From: Spongilla lacustris
Taxonomy: Eukaryota > Porifera > Demospongiae > Spongillida > Spongillidae
DNA: 64,000 nt
Assembly: GCA_949361645.1 (NCBI GenBank)
Contig: OX442417.1
Span: forward strand, 6,742,275 to 6,806,274
Direction of reading: 5' to 3'
The notes beneath the pieces are model-generated. The model was not told where the DNA came from. It searched no databases and was given only the letters and a program-made list of their open reading frames with translations. Below, piece by piece: positions 49,605-60,226 of this stretch; the stretch's first letter is position 1, and each line of letters begins with the position of its first letter. Position numbers and translations under genes: made by a program.

Positions 49605-50976
49605 ACCTAAGAGATAGAGACCCTCTTATTTCCTTTGATGTCCAGACCATTGGGACCCCTCTAATGGGAACCCCCTTTAATGTCATTGGGTCATCTCTTA
49701 ATTAATAATGTGTGCACCGTTGGGAGTCTTCTTTGGCTCTTGCTCCCCTGAGGCACACGTACCTTAGCGTGGTGGGACGTTACAGTGCGAGCTGTTTCAG
49801 CGAGTTGCATGTTGTTGGGTTGGTTCTGCTCGAAACGACGCTGTTTTCTCTGAATACTGTCTGTAACAGGAAACGAATGCGCCGTGCGTAGTACGTAGGC
49901 TTACATTCTGAACCGATGCTTACCTATTCGCGTATAACATAGCGTCTTTGATGAATAACGTTCTGCTTTACGTGGTTACATGCACCCGTGTAGCTGCAGT
50001 GCTGTACGCGCGTACTTGCCGGATCGATGGATCGAATTGAAATGATGCCCACCGAGTTTGGTTTGTTATTAAAACCGTTACTGCTGTTACAAACGGCGCG
50101 GTATGGCATGATTTGGGTTCTATAAAGATGCTGTGTTTTTAAAGCACTGCCTGGGAAACAACTTATTTAACGGCTTGGGGTCATTGATGGTAAAAACACT
50201 GGGTTTACAAGATTTGCTCCTGCATCTGCATGGGCCACGATGACTATTCGGATAGGTGAATGCAAAGTGCCCGCAATATGATGTTGCAGAGATGCAAAGT
50301 TTAGGAGGGTGGGGCTGTGTTGTGGCAATGTATCACGTGAATGCGATAATTATTCAATTATGTTCACGTGAGGAACTCTCGTTCTCGGACCTAACATTAT
50401 TTTATATGGATACCGCGCATGCGTAAGCGCTGCCTAACTTCAACAGCTTTAAACTCTGCTTCCAAAACACGAATCAATGCAATTTTAGTTCCACAATTAG
50501 AGTATGACTTCCTCTACGGGTCTAATAATTCAAACTCTGCTTTTCCCAAGTCCAATTAACGGAAATTAATCAATTCCGTTTTAAACATTTGGCTTCGTTA
50601 GGCACCAGGCAAGATGGTAAACTGTTTATTGGCACGATTATTGGATGCTCCTTTGCAAAGATTTACCGCGATATTGGTGATTTATATGCTATAGCTTGAC
50701 TTTGAGTGGGGGTTTTCCCGCAAAAACCTTAGATAAGGTAGATCACGTGATAAGTAATATTAATAGCTATAAAAATTAATTTTTACACACTCTCTGGGGG
50801 TTGTTGCTTGTTGATCAATGCATTGGCATGTATTAAATAAACTTAATAATAACTTTATATTAATAGCTTTAAGTTAGTCATTGGCATGATTTTTACTTCA
50901 AACAGCATAATTTTACAATGTTCAGTTCTGGAGTTATAGCAATTCAAACATTTTGCGCGACTTTTGGATCACCCTG
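49605..50976 (-). repeat. Right terminal inverted repeat of the 17.4 kb element
   Basis: Reverse complement of 33531-34910. It includes an ATG at 50918 that is in frame with the downstream GPCR start at 50984, so a transcript starting in this repeat could add 22 element-coded residues in front of the receptor signal peptide. Confidence 0.75.
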
Positions 50977-50983
50977 TATACCG

Positions 50984-53152
50984 ATGTTCAGAACACAAGT
51001 AGCCACTTTGCTAATTCTTTCCATTTGGTTCAGTCAGGCAATCGGCCAAACTTCTCCCAACAAGACTCTATACATCCTCTCTCTCTTCTCCTACCCAGAC
51101 AGCAACCCGAGCCTCGCTCCTGCCTACTCTGACGGGCTCACCATCGTAAAAGGGGCCAGGTATGCCGTAGACCGCATCAACAACGCATCGCTCGTATCGG
51201 ACTATACCTTGGTGCTCATCGAAGCAGACGATGGCTGTAACGTGAGCTGGAAGGGCGTCGCCAATCTCATCAACAATTTGTACTACAGCGATAAGAAGGT
51301 GGTCGCCATTGTTGGCCCGCAATGTTCCGATTCTGCCGAAGTAGTCGGCTCCATCCCTGGACGGCCGCAAGTAGCACTGCTTAACATTCACTTAGCGTCT
51401 TCATATGCTCTTTCAAATCGCTCACTGTATCCGTACAGTTTTGGGATCAACATCCCATCGTTCTATACAGTCGACGCTTTTGGAGCGCTGATCGATAGAA
51501 ACAATTGGACCCCTATAGGAGTACTGTACGACCTAGATCTATCGATCAACTACAATTCCTACCAATTGTTTATTGAGGCGGTGAAAGGAAAGGCAGAGCT
51601 CGCGTTCACCTCGTCCGTGTCACTAACGTACATTCCCTTGATGGAGCTGAATAATACGTACGTGCGTGTAATCGTCTCCTTTCTTCAAGAAGATATTCAG
51701 AAATCGGTGTTATGCCTAGCCTATCACAAGAAAATGATTTATCCCCGCTACCAATGGGTACTTTTCAATAGTATCGACTCCAGCAATGTATCCTTCGTGT
51801 ATGGTGATGTGACTTACAAGTGCAACAAAAACCAAATGGAATCAGCTTTTTATCGTAGCGTGTCGAGGAATGTTAATTCAAATGATCAACCTGTATCTGG
51901 AATTCAAATGAATAACCTCTCTGACACGTGCGTCATGAACGTAACCTGCTATGAAATATTTGATGTAGTATGGGCTTTGGCATTGGCGATTAACAATTCC
52001 CTCAGTCCATTGAAAGAGAAAGGTCTTTCTCTTTCAGACTACTCTTATGGTAAGTACGACATCACCAATATCTTTCGACAAGAGCTACTGAAGTTAAGTT
52101 TCTCAGGAATCGATCAAACGGTGAAACAGTTCGACCCTAACACAGGCCAGGATATCCGTCTCCTTCCACATTATTCACAGATTTGCTACAGGTAGGTGCA
52201 GAATTAAGGGTATGCCGTAAGGTATCAAAATGGCACTCTTACATTCAATGACGAGGTCAATAGCAGCTTCATAAAAACCAGCTTTGATCAGGTCCACTTG
52301 CCTTCCGTATCCCTTCCCTTAGCGTGGGTGGTCGTTGCGGTGGTCGTTGTGGCTGTCCTCCTTCTGGTGCTAATACACACACTCAATACGGTGTGCTGTA
52401 ATGTGGCGTCGATCAAAGCTTCCAGCTCCAAGCTGAACCACTTTGCTTATCTCGGATGCTGGCCGTGCTACTGTATGCTGGCGTGGAGATGACGTCAGCG
52501 AATATACGGACAAAGACGGTCCTGTGCAATGCGTTTCCATGGTGCTTGGTGCTCGGGCTTACGATGCTATTTTCAACAGTACTAGTGAAAACGTTTTGAC
52601 TCTACTACATATTTGCGGCATCGATAAAAGGAAAGCGATCTGGATGAATGACAGCTGCTTGGCGGCCATCATTATCGGATTTGTTGTTACATGTGCAGTT
52701 CATCTGACTGCTTGGACCGCGTCTGATCCATTTGTACGAGTGATCAGGAATGGAACTGTTCCGTCTGGAGACACTCTCGTCATAGTGATCAAAGACTTCT
52801 GCCACAACAACGCTAACCACAATTATTGGATTGCAACAGTGATTACATTCGAGATGGCGCTTATAACTGCCTGCACAGTTTTTGCATTCTTGAATAGAAA
52901 GGTAACGTTAAAGGAATTTCAAACCCATAGCGTCATTTTGCTAGCCTACATATTAGCGTTGAGCAGCTTTGTGGGCGTGGTCGCATACTTTATCACTGCG
53001 AATATTGGAGAAGACCAATCGGTATTGTGTGTCTCGTGCTCAGCGTGACCGTTTACCTCTGCATTTTCCTTTTATTTCTTCCCCCTGTTTTACCCGCTCT
53101 AGGAAGGATATGTACGAATCGACGGCGATTTCCATCCGCCCGTATATAAAAT
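50984..53152 (+). pseudogene. Class C (GABA-B-like) GPCR, intact ectodomain, broken 7TM
   Basis: I choose ATG 50984 because MFRTQVATLLILSIWFSQAIG is a good signal peptide, while the 22 codons before it derive from the transposon end. The 403-residue frame to TAG 52195 is a periplasmic-binding-like (ANF receptor) ectodomain, with DGLTIVKGARYAVDRIN and VVAIVGPQCSDSAEVVGS, many N-glycosylation sites and no Cys-rich domain, as in GABA-B types. A possible 30-nt intron follows. TM1 (AWVVVAVVVVAVLLLVL) is open, then frame is lost near 52455-52465 (about 4 bp missing in an ATGC repeat), a TGA replaces a codon near 52598, frame shifts again before 52632, and a 10-bp deletion near 53021 removes the last helix relative to 1-539. 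It may yield only a soluble ectodomain. Confidence 0.75.
52192..52221 (+). other. Candidate 30-nt intron in the GPCR
   Basis: The block begins GTAGGT and ends GTAAG. It contains the two in-frame stops (TAG 52193, TAA 52205). Removing it joins CTACAG to GTATCAAAATGG and keeps the frame (ICYR then YQNGTLTFND) into TM1. Thirty nt is below usual intron size, so an insertion or decay is the alternative. Confidence 0.35.
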
Positions 53153-53320
53153 AAATAATGAAATTGCACATTCTGCGCGTATTGCATTATATTATATTGC
53201 ATGCATGCACCTGTGACATTGATTTGTAGTAGCGCGCAGTGTATATACATAATCAGCCGCGGCATATCTTTGAATTGTCTTTGCATGGCGATTAAAGAGT
53301 GCAGAGGACCGGACAGGCGC

Positions 53321-53351
<31 letters not shown>

Positions 53352-54560
53352 ACACATGCACACACATGCACACAACATTCTTTAAACGGGACGATTCCTT
53401 GCCAACTATACAATTCCGTCACTATACTCCTCATTTTTTACTGTGTCAAGGGATAATTGTTTGTTTATGCATGGGGTTTGTTTTGTCTCTTCCCATAACT
53501 CTAAGCATTGTTATGAATCAATCATATATGGGCAGGCCAGTAGTTATATAGCTGATTATGTTTGACATGTGCCCTAGAGAAGGTGTGAGGTGGTGGGGTA
53601 TCTATATGTGGATGCATCCCTCTGCCCTAATTCTCCCCTCAACTACAATCCACACATCCACCTCAACCGAGGAGAGTTGTTTGCACTGACATACTAATGT
53701 GTGAATAGCCATGGTTTACACCTATTTTGGGCCAACAGCACTGATGCAAACTATAACATGCTTGAAGCCTGTTCATTGTAAATATACAACTCTTCCACCT
53801 TGTCACCTTGCATGACTTCCCCACCTATGGGTGTACCACATGCACTCACATTATCCCCTCCACCGCATGACAGAATGTACTCTTCATATGAAGAATATGA
53901 AAACGTATATCGCTCTGATGGTATGCATCTGCATATATCCTTCATTTGAAGAGTCTGCAACTCTGCATAACTCTGCAACGTATATGCTGTCACACAGTGC
54001 TCCTCTCCACTCTGTCTTGTAACCTTCTAATAGGTGAATTATATGATCGAGGGTGTTGTGAGTGCATGTGTGTTTATATGTCATTTAATAATGGAGGTTT
54101 TGAAATGGGAAGTTACAATGCATGCCAATGCTTTAAACTTACAGTAAATAGTGGTGCTATAGTGTTGATGGTTCTATAGTGTTGATGGTGCTATAGTGTT
54201 GATGGTTCTATAATAGTGTTGATGGTGCAAGTGCTTATGGTGCTATAAGGCATGGTGCTATAATGAGTGATGCACAGTAGTGCTTTTGTACATCCCAAAT
54301 ACCTCAATGTGTTTGATTGTAACCAGCATGTTCCTGAGCAACGTGTTTGATGGAAAAAAAAATTTTTTGCTTGTCAACTGATACAACAAGAGGTGTGAAG
54401 GAGGTTTGGCAAAGAGCTGCTTCAGTCATTTCTTCCTCAGTTAAAAAGAGAATGATGACATGCAGTGACAGCTCATTGTGAGTATATGAGGCGTCAGTGT
54501 CTGTGACACACACATTTGAAAAATTCAAGGTCTGGGGCTGCCATACATATCTGATACTTA
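53153..54560 (+). repeat. 3' flank of second GPCR copy, duplicate of 540-2180
   Basis: Collinear with the left flank, including the C-run/CA block (53320-53372). At about 54158-54230 it has its own 18-bp tandem run (CTATAGTGTTGATGGTKC). No gene seen. Confidence 0.75.
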
Positions 54561-54689
54561 TCACATAGAGGTGATGTCGTTTCTTGCCATAACAGGCTAC
54601 GTGATGTGTATATCATACAGTGTAAGTCTTGCAGGCAAGCCTGTATTGGTGCCTGCCATAGCCCGGAGTGGAGTGGTCTTGGGCCTGAC

Positions 54690-55090
54690 CAACAGCGTAC
54701 TCAATCTGCTGATGTCCCGGCCCTGTCTTGGTGTTAGACAAGCTAGCCAGCTGCATTTGACATTACTGTCACTTCATTGCTTAATCCAAGTACCTTTTCT
54801 GAAGCAAGTGTGACACCAGGGTCAGCAGCCTTGGCAGCTGAACATTGCCAATGAGGATAAATGTAATGAACCTGGTTGGAAGTGCATCCCACTGGCTGTG
54901 GAAACTTTATGGGTGTTGGGGTACTGAAGCTAGCCAACACTTGGCAAGATTGGCTTCTTGTTTGACCACAATGTACAATCTTTCAAAGCCACAAGCCCTT
55001 GCCAGTTTGTACGGAAGACTCAGCTTGACCCTGGTCAGGGCAAATGTTAGAGCTGTCCTGCATGTTTTGTGTCCCTTCCATGCAGGGCAC
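54690..55090 (+). pseudogene. Retroelement C-terminal fragment, fourth piece
   Basis: One frame reads PAAFDITVTSLLNPSTFSEA then GSAALAAE. Another frame continues EDKCNEPGWKCIPLAVETLW. A third frame (start 54845) ends ASLYGRLSLTLVRANVRAVL. These align in order with the 28158-28616 fragment, so it is the same family broken by at least two frameshifts and two stops. Confidence 0.55.
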
Positions 55091-55689
55091 TTGCTAACTT
55101 GCAACTTGTGTTGTGCATTTTAAAAATAACTATAGTGTATGCATTGCTGTGAATAATTTGTGTTGTCATAATGAAGATAATAGCTTTATATGACATACAC
55201 AAAATATTGAGAAAGAGTTTGTGTTGAACGTTAGTGTACATGTGTTGTTGGTCACTGCCTTAACTGAGTAATTATTGTAACTCCTGCTCCTGCTCCTGGT
55301 TTTAACTACACCCTACAAAAAGTACTTGTCTTATACGTTAGAATAATTATCGTGACTACATCCTGTGGGCTGGGATATTTATAACAGTCACTCAACCTAT
55401 ATATCACCATTTCGAAGGATCGTTGCACCGTTAACGCGTTTAGTACATGTATCGTCGTGCGTACCGTAAGAAGTAATAAATTTTTAATAACATAGGTTTT
55501 GTGCATGTGTGTGTGTGTGTGTGTGTGAGTTGGGGTGGAATACCCCAAGTACCGGAACCCCCCCCCCCCCCCCCCCCCAAATCCGACTCTGGTGACGTCA
55601 TCCCACTATAAATAACGCTGTCAGGTAAGGACACTTAGGTGATTCTTAAATGACGGCTATTTGAGCAACCTTATAATATTGACAAGGGC

Positions 55690-56045
55690 ATAAACAACGT
55701 ATGTATGCATCTACCAGGACTACATACTGGTAAATGACCATGTGTTTTACTGACTTCCTGCAAGAAATCTCAATGATGCAAGACATATCATCACAATGCA
55801 GTTGGTACCAACCCCGCCACAAGTTGATATACAATAGTTCTTTGCTGCATTGTAGCCCCTGAAGATATTTGCAAAGGGATATGTTGTACTGATGATGGAG
55901 AAAGTATTGACCAAGGAAAGCTGTCCATTGTGAAAATGAACGAATACATTGTTGGGTATACAGAAAACATAGTCAAACTGCAAAAGGTGCTCAAGACATT
56001 AATGAACGTGTTGAATATTTGCTGTGGTCGCCTGTTCGAATGTCA
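55690..56045 (+). repeat. Dispersed repeat copy with a conserved short coding piece
   Basis: 55700-55855 matches 29365-29510. 55880-56045 matches the reverse of 11560-11735 and keeps a frame reading MNEYIVGYTENIVKLQKVLK, near-identical to ERIYIVGYTENIVELKKVLK. No family recognised. Confidence 0.5.
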
Positions 56046-56189
56046 TTAAATCGCTCGATGAAAATATATCTCTATATTGTGTATATGTGAATAACGAGGA
56101 AGTAGAATTGCTCTCCATCTCCTGTGGCTCTGAATCGTTGTAAAGAAGTCATCTGTTTTGATTTCAGGTAAAAATTGTAGCTAGTTAAA

Positions 56190-56515
56190 TGAATTGTTTT
56201 TTTTAAACCAATCGAAACCACATAGAACGGTACTCGATAGTCGTGTCGTACCGTGCCATGCCGACCTGCTATTCCGTACCGTGCCATCGTCGTGAAAGGT
56301 AGACCGCAGATTTTAATAATTACTAGACGTCTATAGCTAGGGCGATTGCCAAACCTTAACCGCAGTCCCACGGTTAGCAATTTCACAGCGTTTAATCTTT
56401 AACGGCCCTGCCAGCCATAAATACAACCCAGCAAGAAGTTCTTGGCCTCCTGGCAGGATCTTGGCCAGATGGCCAAGATCCTGCCAAGATCCTGCCAGTA
56501 GGCCAAGAAGTCACC
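56190..56515. repeat. Dispersed repeat and a short hairpin
   Basis: 56190-56400 resembles the reverse of 20790-20990 and part of 30590-30650. At 56436-56509 TTCTTGGCCTCCTGGCAGGATCTTGGCCA folds on its near-inverse, a hairpin of about 74 bp. Confidence 0.5.
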
Positions 56516-57640
56516 AAAAATAAATTATGTTCATTTTAATATATGAAAGTTCAATGAAGTAAAGAAATACATAACGTGTGTATAGCTATAGTCAGTATAG
56601 ATTCTATCTTTAGTTATGATGTAATATAGATTAGGCCCAGCTATAGCTGATACACTATCAGTTACATCAATTGAATGTGTAGACATATGTGTAAGCAAAA
56701 GTAACACATGAAAGTACAACTCTTATCTGTTAATATAAAAGCATTTGGTAGAACAAGTATTATACATGTATATATCATGATCAGTACTAGTAGAATGTTA
56801 ACGGTTTCATGCCGAATACGCTGATCAGCGTAAAATTTTTATATACGGTTGTGCCAATTACGCGGAACAGCGTACCAGCTGCCCCTTGATCTCTGTTCAA
56901 CAGTTTTGTTTTGCGACTAAGATATAAATGTCCGAAGAAGTGAGTTAGTTCAAGGCAGCTGTATTATTTATTTGTATGCTTTTAAGAAAATCTTGCTTGC
57001 TATTGACATGCACTCATCACTTTTTAGTGCTTAAGCATCTCATGCACACAGCTGTTTCTTTTGGACATGCAGGCTGTAAGCAACTATTTGTGTGTGTGTG
57101 GGGGGGGGGGGGGGGGGGGGAAGGGGGTGACTGCCGGGTTTTTTGATACCAAATGCTAAAGGGTTGATCATGAATTGTCTTAATGTACCGGGCCGGCCTA
57201 AATCAAAAGAGCAGGAAGCTGATTTTTTCTCTTTATCCTCCTATCTTCCTTCTCTTCCTCGTTTATTGAAAATGAACCAGACCTCCTGAGAACCAGCCAC
57301 CCTGGGCAAAACCTTTCCCAGGCACCCCCCCCCCCCCTCCCAAAAAAAAAGGATCACCAAACAGCTGGTTTTTGTATGAAAGATCTTGTAACATATACAT
57401 GTAAATTGTGAAATCATTTTGTTATCCCAGGGCACAAGCCCAGTATACTCCATCGGGCCAGGCCCTTATGGCTTGGTGCCAGAGCAGCAGCCACTCCCCC
57501 CCCCCCCCCCCCCACCCCCACACACACATCCAATATGAAACTCATGCTTCTACTTCACAGAATAATAACCAGTGATATGGTGTAAGCTTATTCATAATAT
57601 TAATGACACAATGGATTCCAGGAGCATCTAATACTATAAT
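56516..57640. other. Non-coding stretch with G and C runs
   Basis: G-run at about 57101-57120, C-runs at about 57327-57337 and 57497-57513. No gene recognised. Confidence 0.4.
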
Positions 57641-57647
57641 TTCCAAC

Positions 57648-57715
57648 GTCCGTACGTCCGTCCGTACGTCCGTCCGTACCTCCGTCCGTCCGTCCGTACG
57701 TCCGTACGTCCGCGT
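57648..57715. repeat. CGTCCGTA tandem repeat
   Basis: Units of CGTC and CGTACGTC in tandem, 4-bp based. The reverse reads as DGRTYGR-type repeats, which I do not regard as a protein. Confidence 0.85.
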
Positions 57716-57983
57716 AACCACCTATTTATAAACTCCGCTTTGAACATAACTAGCAACGCGTACCTAGCAACCAATAGAAACGACCACTCCCACACAAAAG
57801 TACATAGCAACACCAATGGCAATTGACTGGGTGTTCATTCTTATCGTACAGACCGGAAGTAGTACTATTATTGCGTGCGCGGGCTATTAAATAGGTTGCG
57901 TAGTAACCGTATATTACAACAGGTGGTAGATTACTGTATGTAAAAAAATAAAATAAAATAAAAAACATTCTGCACTTCTTATA

Positions 57984-58274
57984 GAACAAGATATAAAAAA
58001 CATTCTCTCTGAGAAAGTTGGTGGTATATAGGATTTGAAGGCAATGGTGGTGTAAAAAGGAAGGGAACAAGGGATCAACGATGATACGAAATTTTTTTAA
58101 GTCCTATATTTAGCAACGAAATATGTACGTACTACAAAAGTGCTAAATATAGGACTGTTTAAAAAATTTCGTATCATCGTTGATCCCTTGTTCCCTTCCT
58201 TTTTACACCACCATTGCCTTCAAATCCTATATACCACCAACTTTCTCAGAGAGAATGTTTTTTATATCTTGTTC
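57984..58274. repeat. Near-perfect 290-bp palindrome
   Basis: Arms 57984-58115 and 58141-58274 are inverted copies with one 2-nt difference (near 58100 against 58156) and a 25-nt loop. The arms include TATATACCACCAACTTTCTC and its inverse. Such low divergence means a recent origin or ongoing correction between arms. Confidence 0.85.
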
Positions 58275-58388
58275 CCTTCATTTTTGATGGCCGATATCGC
58301 AAAATGTCATGCAGAAACGTTTGTCTCGATCGCTGATGAAGTACAGCGTATTTTTAAAATATGTAATACAGAAATAGTAAAACAAAGT

Positions 58389-58833
58389 TTAATTATAAAA
58401 ATAAGCATTAGTTATTTTAAATATGTACGGGCGATCTCCACCTCCTCCTCTTCCTTCTCTTCCTCCTCTTCCTCCTCTTCCTTCTCTTCCTCCTCTCCCT
58501 CCTCTTCCACCTCTCCCTCCTCTTCCCCCTCTTCCTCCACTCCCTCCTTCATCAGCTTCTGCAGTCGTTTTCTTTTTCTTTTTCACAGGCTCCTGTTCGG
58601 AAATCATAATAAAGATACATTGTATGTAAAGCAAATGAGTATATTGCCATTAAAATTTTACACTTTCTTCGTCCATTTCGGCGTCCAAAGGCAAAGCGGC
58701 AGAGCCTTGGGCTTCCGCTTCCGCTTCCGCTTCCTGAATCTGAAAAGAGTATAGTATAATATATTGTTAGCGTATCCCAACTTACAAGTTGAATCGAAGC
58801 TTCGTCAAAATCTTCAGTATACTTAGCAGCCAT
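58389..58833 (-). CDS. Hypothetical three-exon small protein (acidic, Lys-rich, RGG)
   Basis: Exon 1 (58833-58786) codes MAAKYTEDFDEASIQL and stops before GTAAGT. Intron 1 is 46 nt and ends CTCTTTTCAG. Exon 2 (58739-58662) starts IQEAEAEAEAQGSAALPLDA and ends MDEES before GTAAAA. Intron 2 is 69 nt and ends TTTCCGAACAG. Exon 3 (58592-58389) starts EPVKKKKKTTAEADE, then a Gly-Gly-Arg run and RPYIFKITNAYFYN. All junctions are phase 0. The total is 109 residues, an acidic start, a basic nuclear-signal-like cluster and an RGG tail, as in nuclear RNA-binding proteins, but no family is identified. The purine repeat in exon 3 could also be read as a Glu-rich frame. Confidence 0.4.
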
Positions 58834-59005
58834 CTATACATGGGAATATAAGCTCACTTAATACGAGCTCACACGTTAATGTAGCTCAATACAGCTTCAC
58901 TGTTTTTTTGTTGTCAAAGCTTAATTAAGACGGCACTAAATTTATTCATTTTAAATAGCGCATTTGCTTGCAAAATCTTTCCAATCACATTTGTAGTTAT
59001 AGAAT

Positions 59006-59187
59006 CCGAAGAGGTCCGGTAGGATCACTCATTCAAATCGGCTGTGCAGTACCCGCCAAAATGTGTAGAACACACTGTAAACGTGTATCTCACGTCCCGA
59101 AGAGGTCCGGTAGGATCACTCATTCAAATCGGCTGTGGAGTACCCGCCAAAATGTGTAGAACACACTGTAAACATGTATCTCACGTC
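59006..59187 (+). repeat. Two tandem 91-bp units
   Basis: CCGAAGAGGTCCGGTAGGAT...ACACACTGTAAACRTGTATCTCACGTC occurs at 59006-59096 and 59097-59187 with two or three differences. Confidence 0.85.
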
Positions 59188-60226
59188 ACTTATGTCTTAC
59201 ATCATGTTAATTACGTCACAATGCAACGAACTTGTTGGACAGAGTTTTATCTTATGCTCGTGAAGAATAAGTGCTTGAATATACAGCAAACCAAAATCAT
59301 TAATGCATATATACCACCATTGAATATCACCAACCTTCTTATAGATAATATTTTGTTCCCTTTTTTTCTTTTGTTTTTACGTTGGGTTGCCTTTTATATT
59401 ACCAGGCACCAGTATGACATTTATGTAACTCAGAAGTGGCTTGTTTCTGTGAGGGTCCATTAGTGGTAGAGTGAAAAGGATCAGTACCAGCTGTGCAGAA
59501 GTACCCACCAAAATGTTATGCATACCCATGTCCAGCTGTAGCAACACTGAACATGTCACTGCCTAGCAACATCATGTTTCGTGGTTTGTTTCTGACTATA
59601 AGGAAGTAAACAACACCATACATATACACTCCTGGGGTGAACTTCTTTGAGATTTGATTCAATTGCCAATGAGGATAGGTCCCCCATATATGCCTGCTTC
59701 TCAGACATATATGTATTATCCACTCAAGGTGGAGGGTATCATGAGGCCCAACCTCACTCATTGTCGCCTATTTTAGGCAAATGAATCTGCTTGGACAATC
59801 AGCTGACAATATTGCTAGGCAGGCTTATGCACAACACAACACCAGATTTGAGTTAGACGCTAATGTTTATTATCAAGTCTATTGCATTGCACTTATGTCA
59901 CACATTTGAATAGTGTGGGCAATGATGGCTGTACTGTGACAGCTCTGCACCACATGTGTATTGACTGTGTTGAAGCAATGACTGATTAATACAAAAGGCA
60001 CCAACCTCACTCTGAGTCAATGTGTGCACCAGACCTTGCCAAGCAAATCACACTGAAATGCACCAACAGCTCAATGTGCAGTCACTGCTTGCACACATAC
60101 ATCGGTCATACATGTCACAATGGCACTGCTGTACATAATGCACTTTCTACCACGTGATTGGCACATGGTACACAGTAAGCATGTAACCCATGTGATACAC
60201 ATCATGTGAGGTAATAATAATTACCC
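59188..60226. other. Downstream flank of the Helitron gene
   Basis: Frames up to 81 codons on the minus strand without a recognised domain. The element 3' end (CTRR preceded by a hairpin) should lie here on the minus strand, but I could not fix it. Confidence 0.35.

Larger units (their letters stand above)
33531..50976. mobile_element. 17.4 kb Tc1/mariner-type element with satellite arms
   Basis: The left end CAGGGTGATCCAAAAGTCGC at 33531 and the right end GCGACTTTTGGATCACCCTG at 50976 are inverted, each bordered by TA (33529-33530 and 50977-50978). Terminal inverted repeats extend about 1.38 kb. Inside them lie two arms of about 180-bp satellite in opposite orientation (34910-39035 and 43130-49604), a 24-bp minisatellite (39330-39990), a unique stretch, and a broken DDE transposase (42011-43004). 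TA target duplication and CAGGGTG-type ends fit Tc1/mariner, as does the transposase. The size is far above the usual 1-3 kb, caused mainly by satellite growth. Confidence 0.75.

Noticed and set aside
34909..49610. Dozens of 60-118-residue frames with CLTSGDSAKHFSNHPYPSC motifs
   Set aside because: They read the 180-bp satellite; units differ in frame and carry indels, and no start or stop context is conserved.
33531..50976. Possibility of a CRISPR-like array in the 180-bp or 24-bp repeats
   Set aside because: No spacers between repeats, eukaryotic context, and no associated genes.
51068..51391. 107-residue minus frame
   Set aside because: Shadow of the receptor ectodomain on the opposite strand.
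58140..58754. 204-residue plus frame with a Ser-rich run
   Set aside because: It is made of the palindrome arm plus the pyrimidine strand of a purine repeat; the minus-strand three-exon model explains the region better, though a start at 58287 remains a minor possibility.
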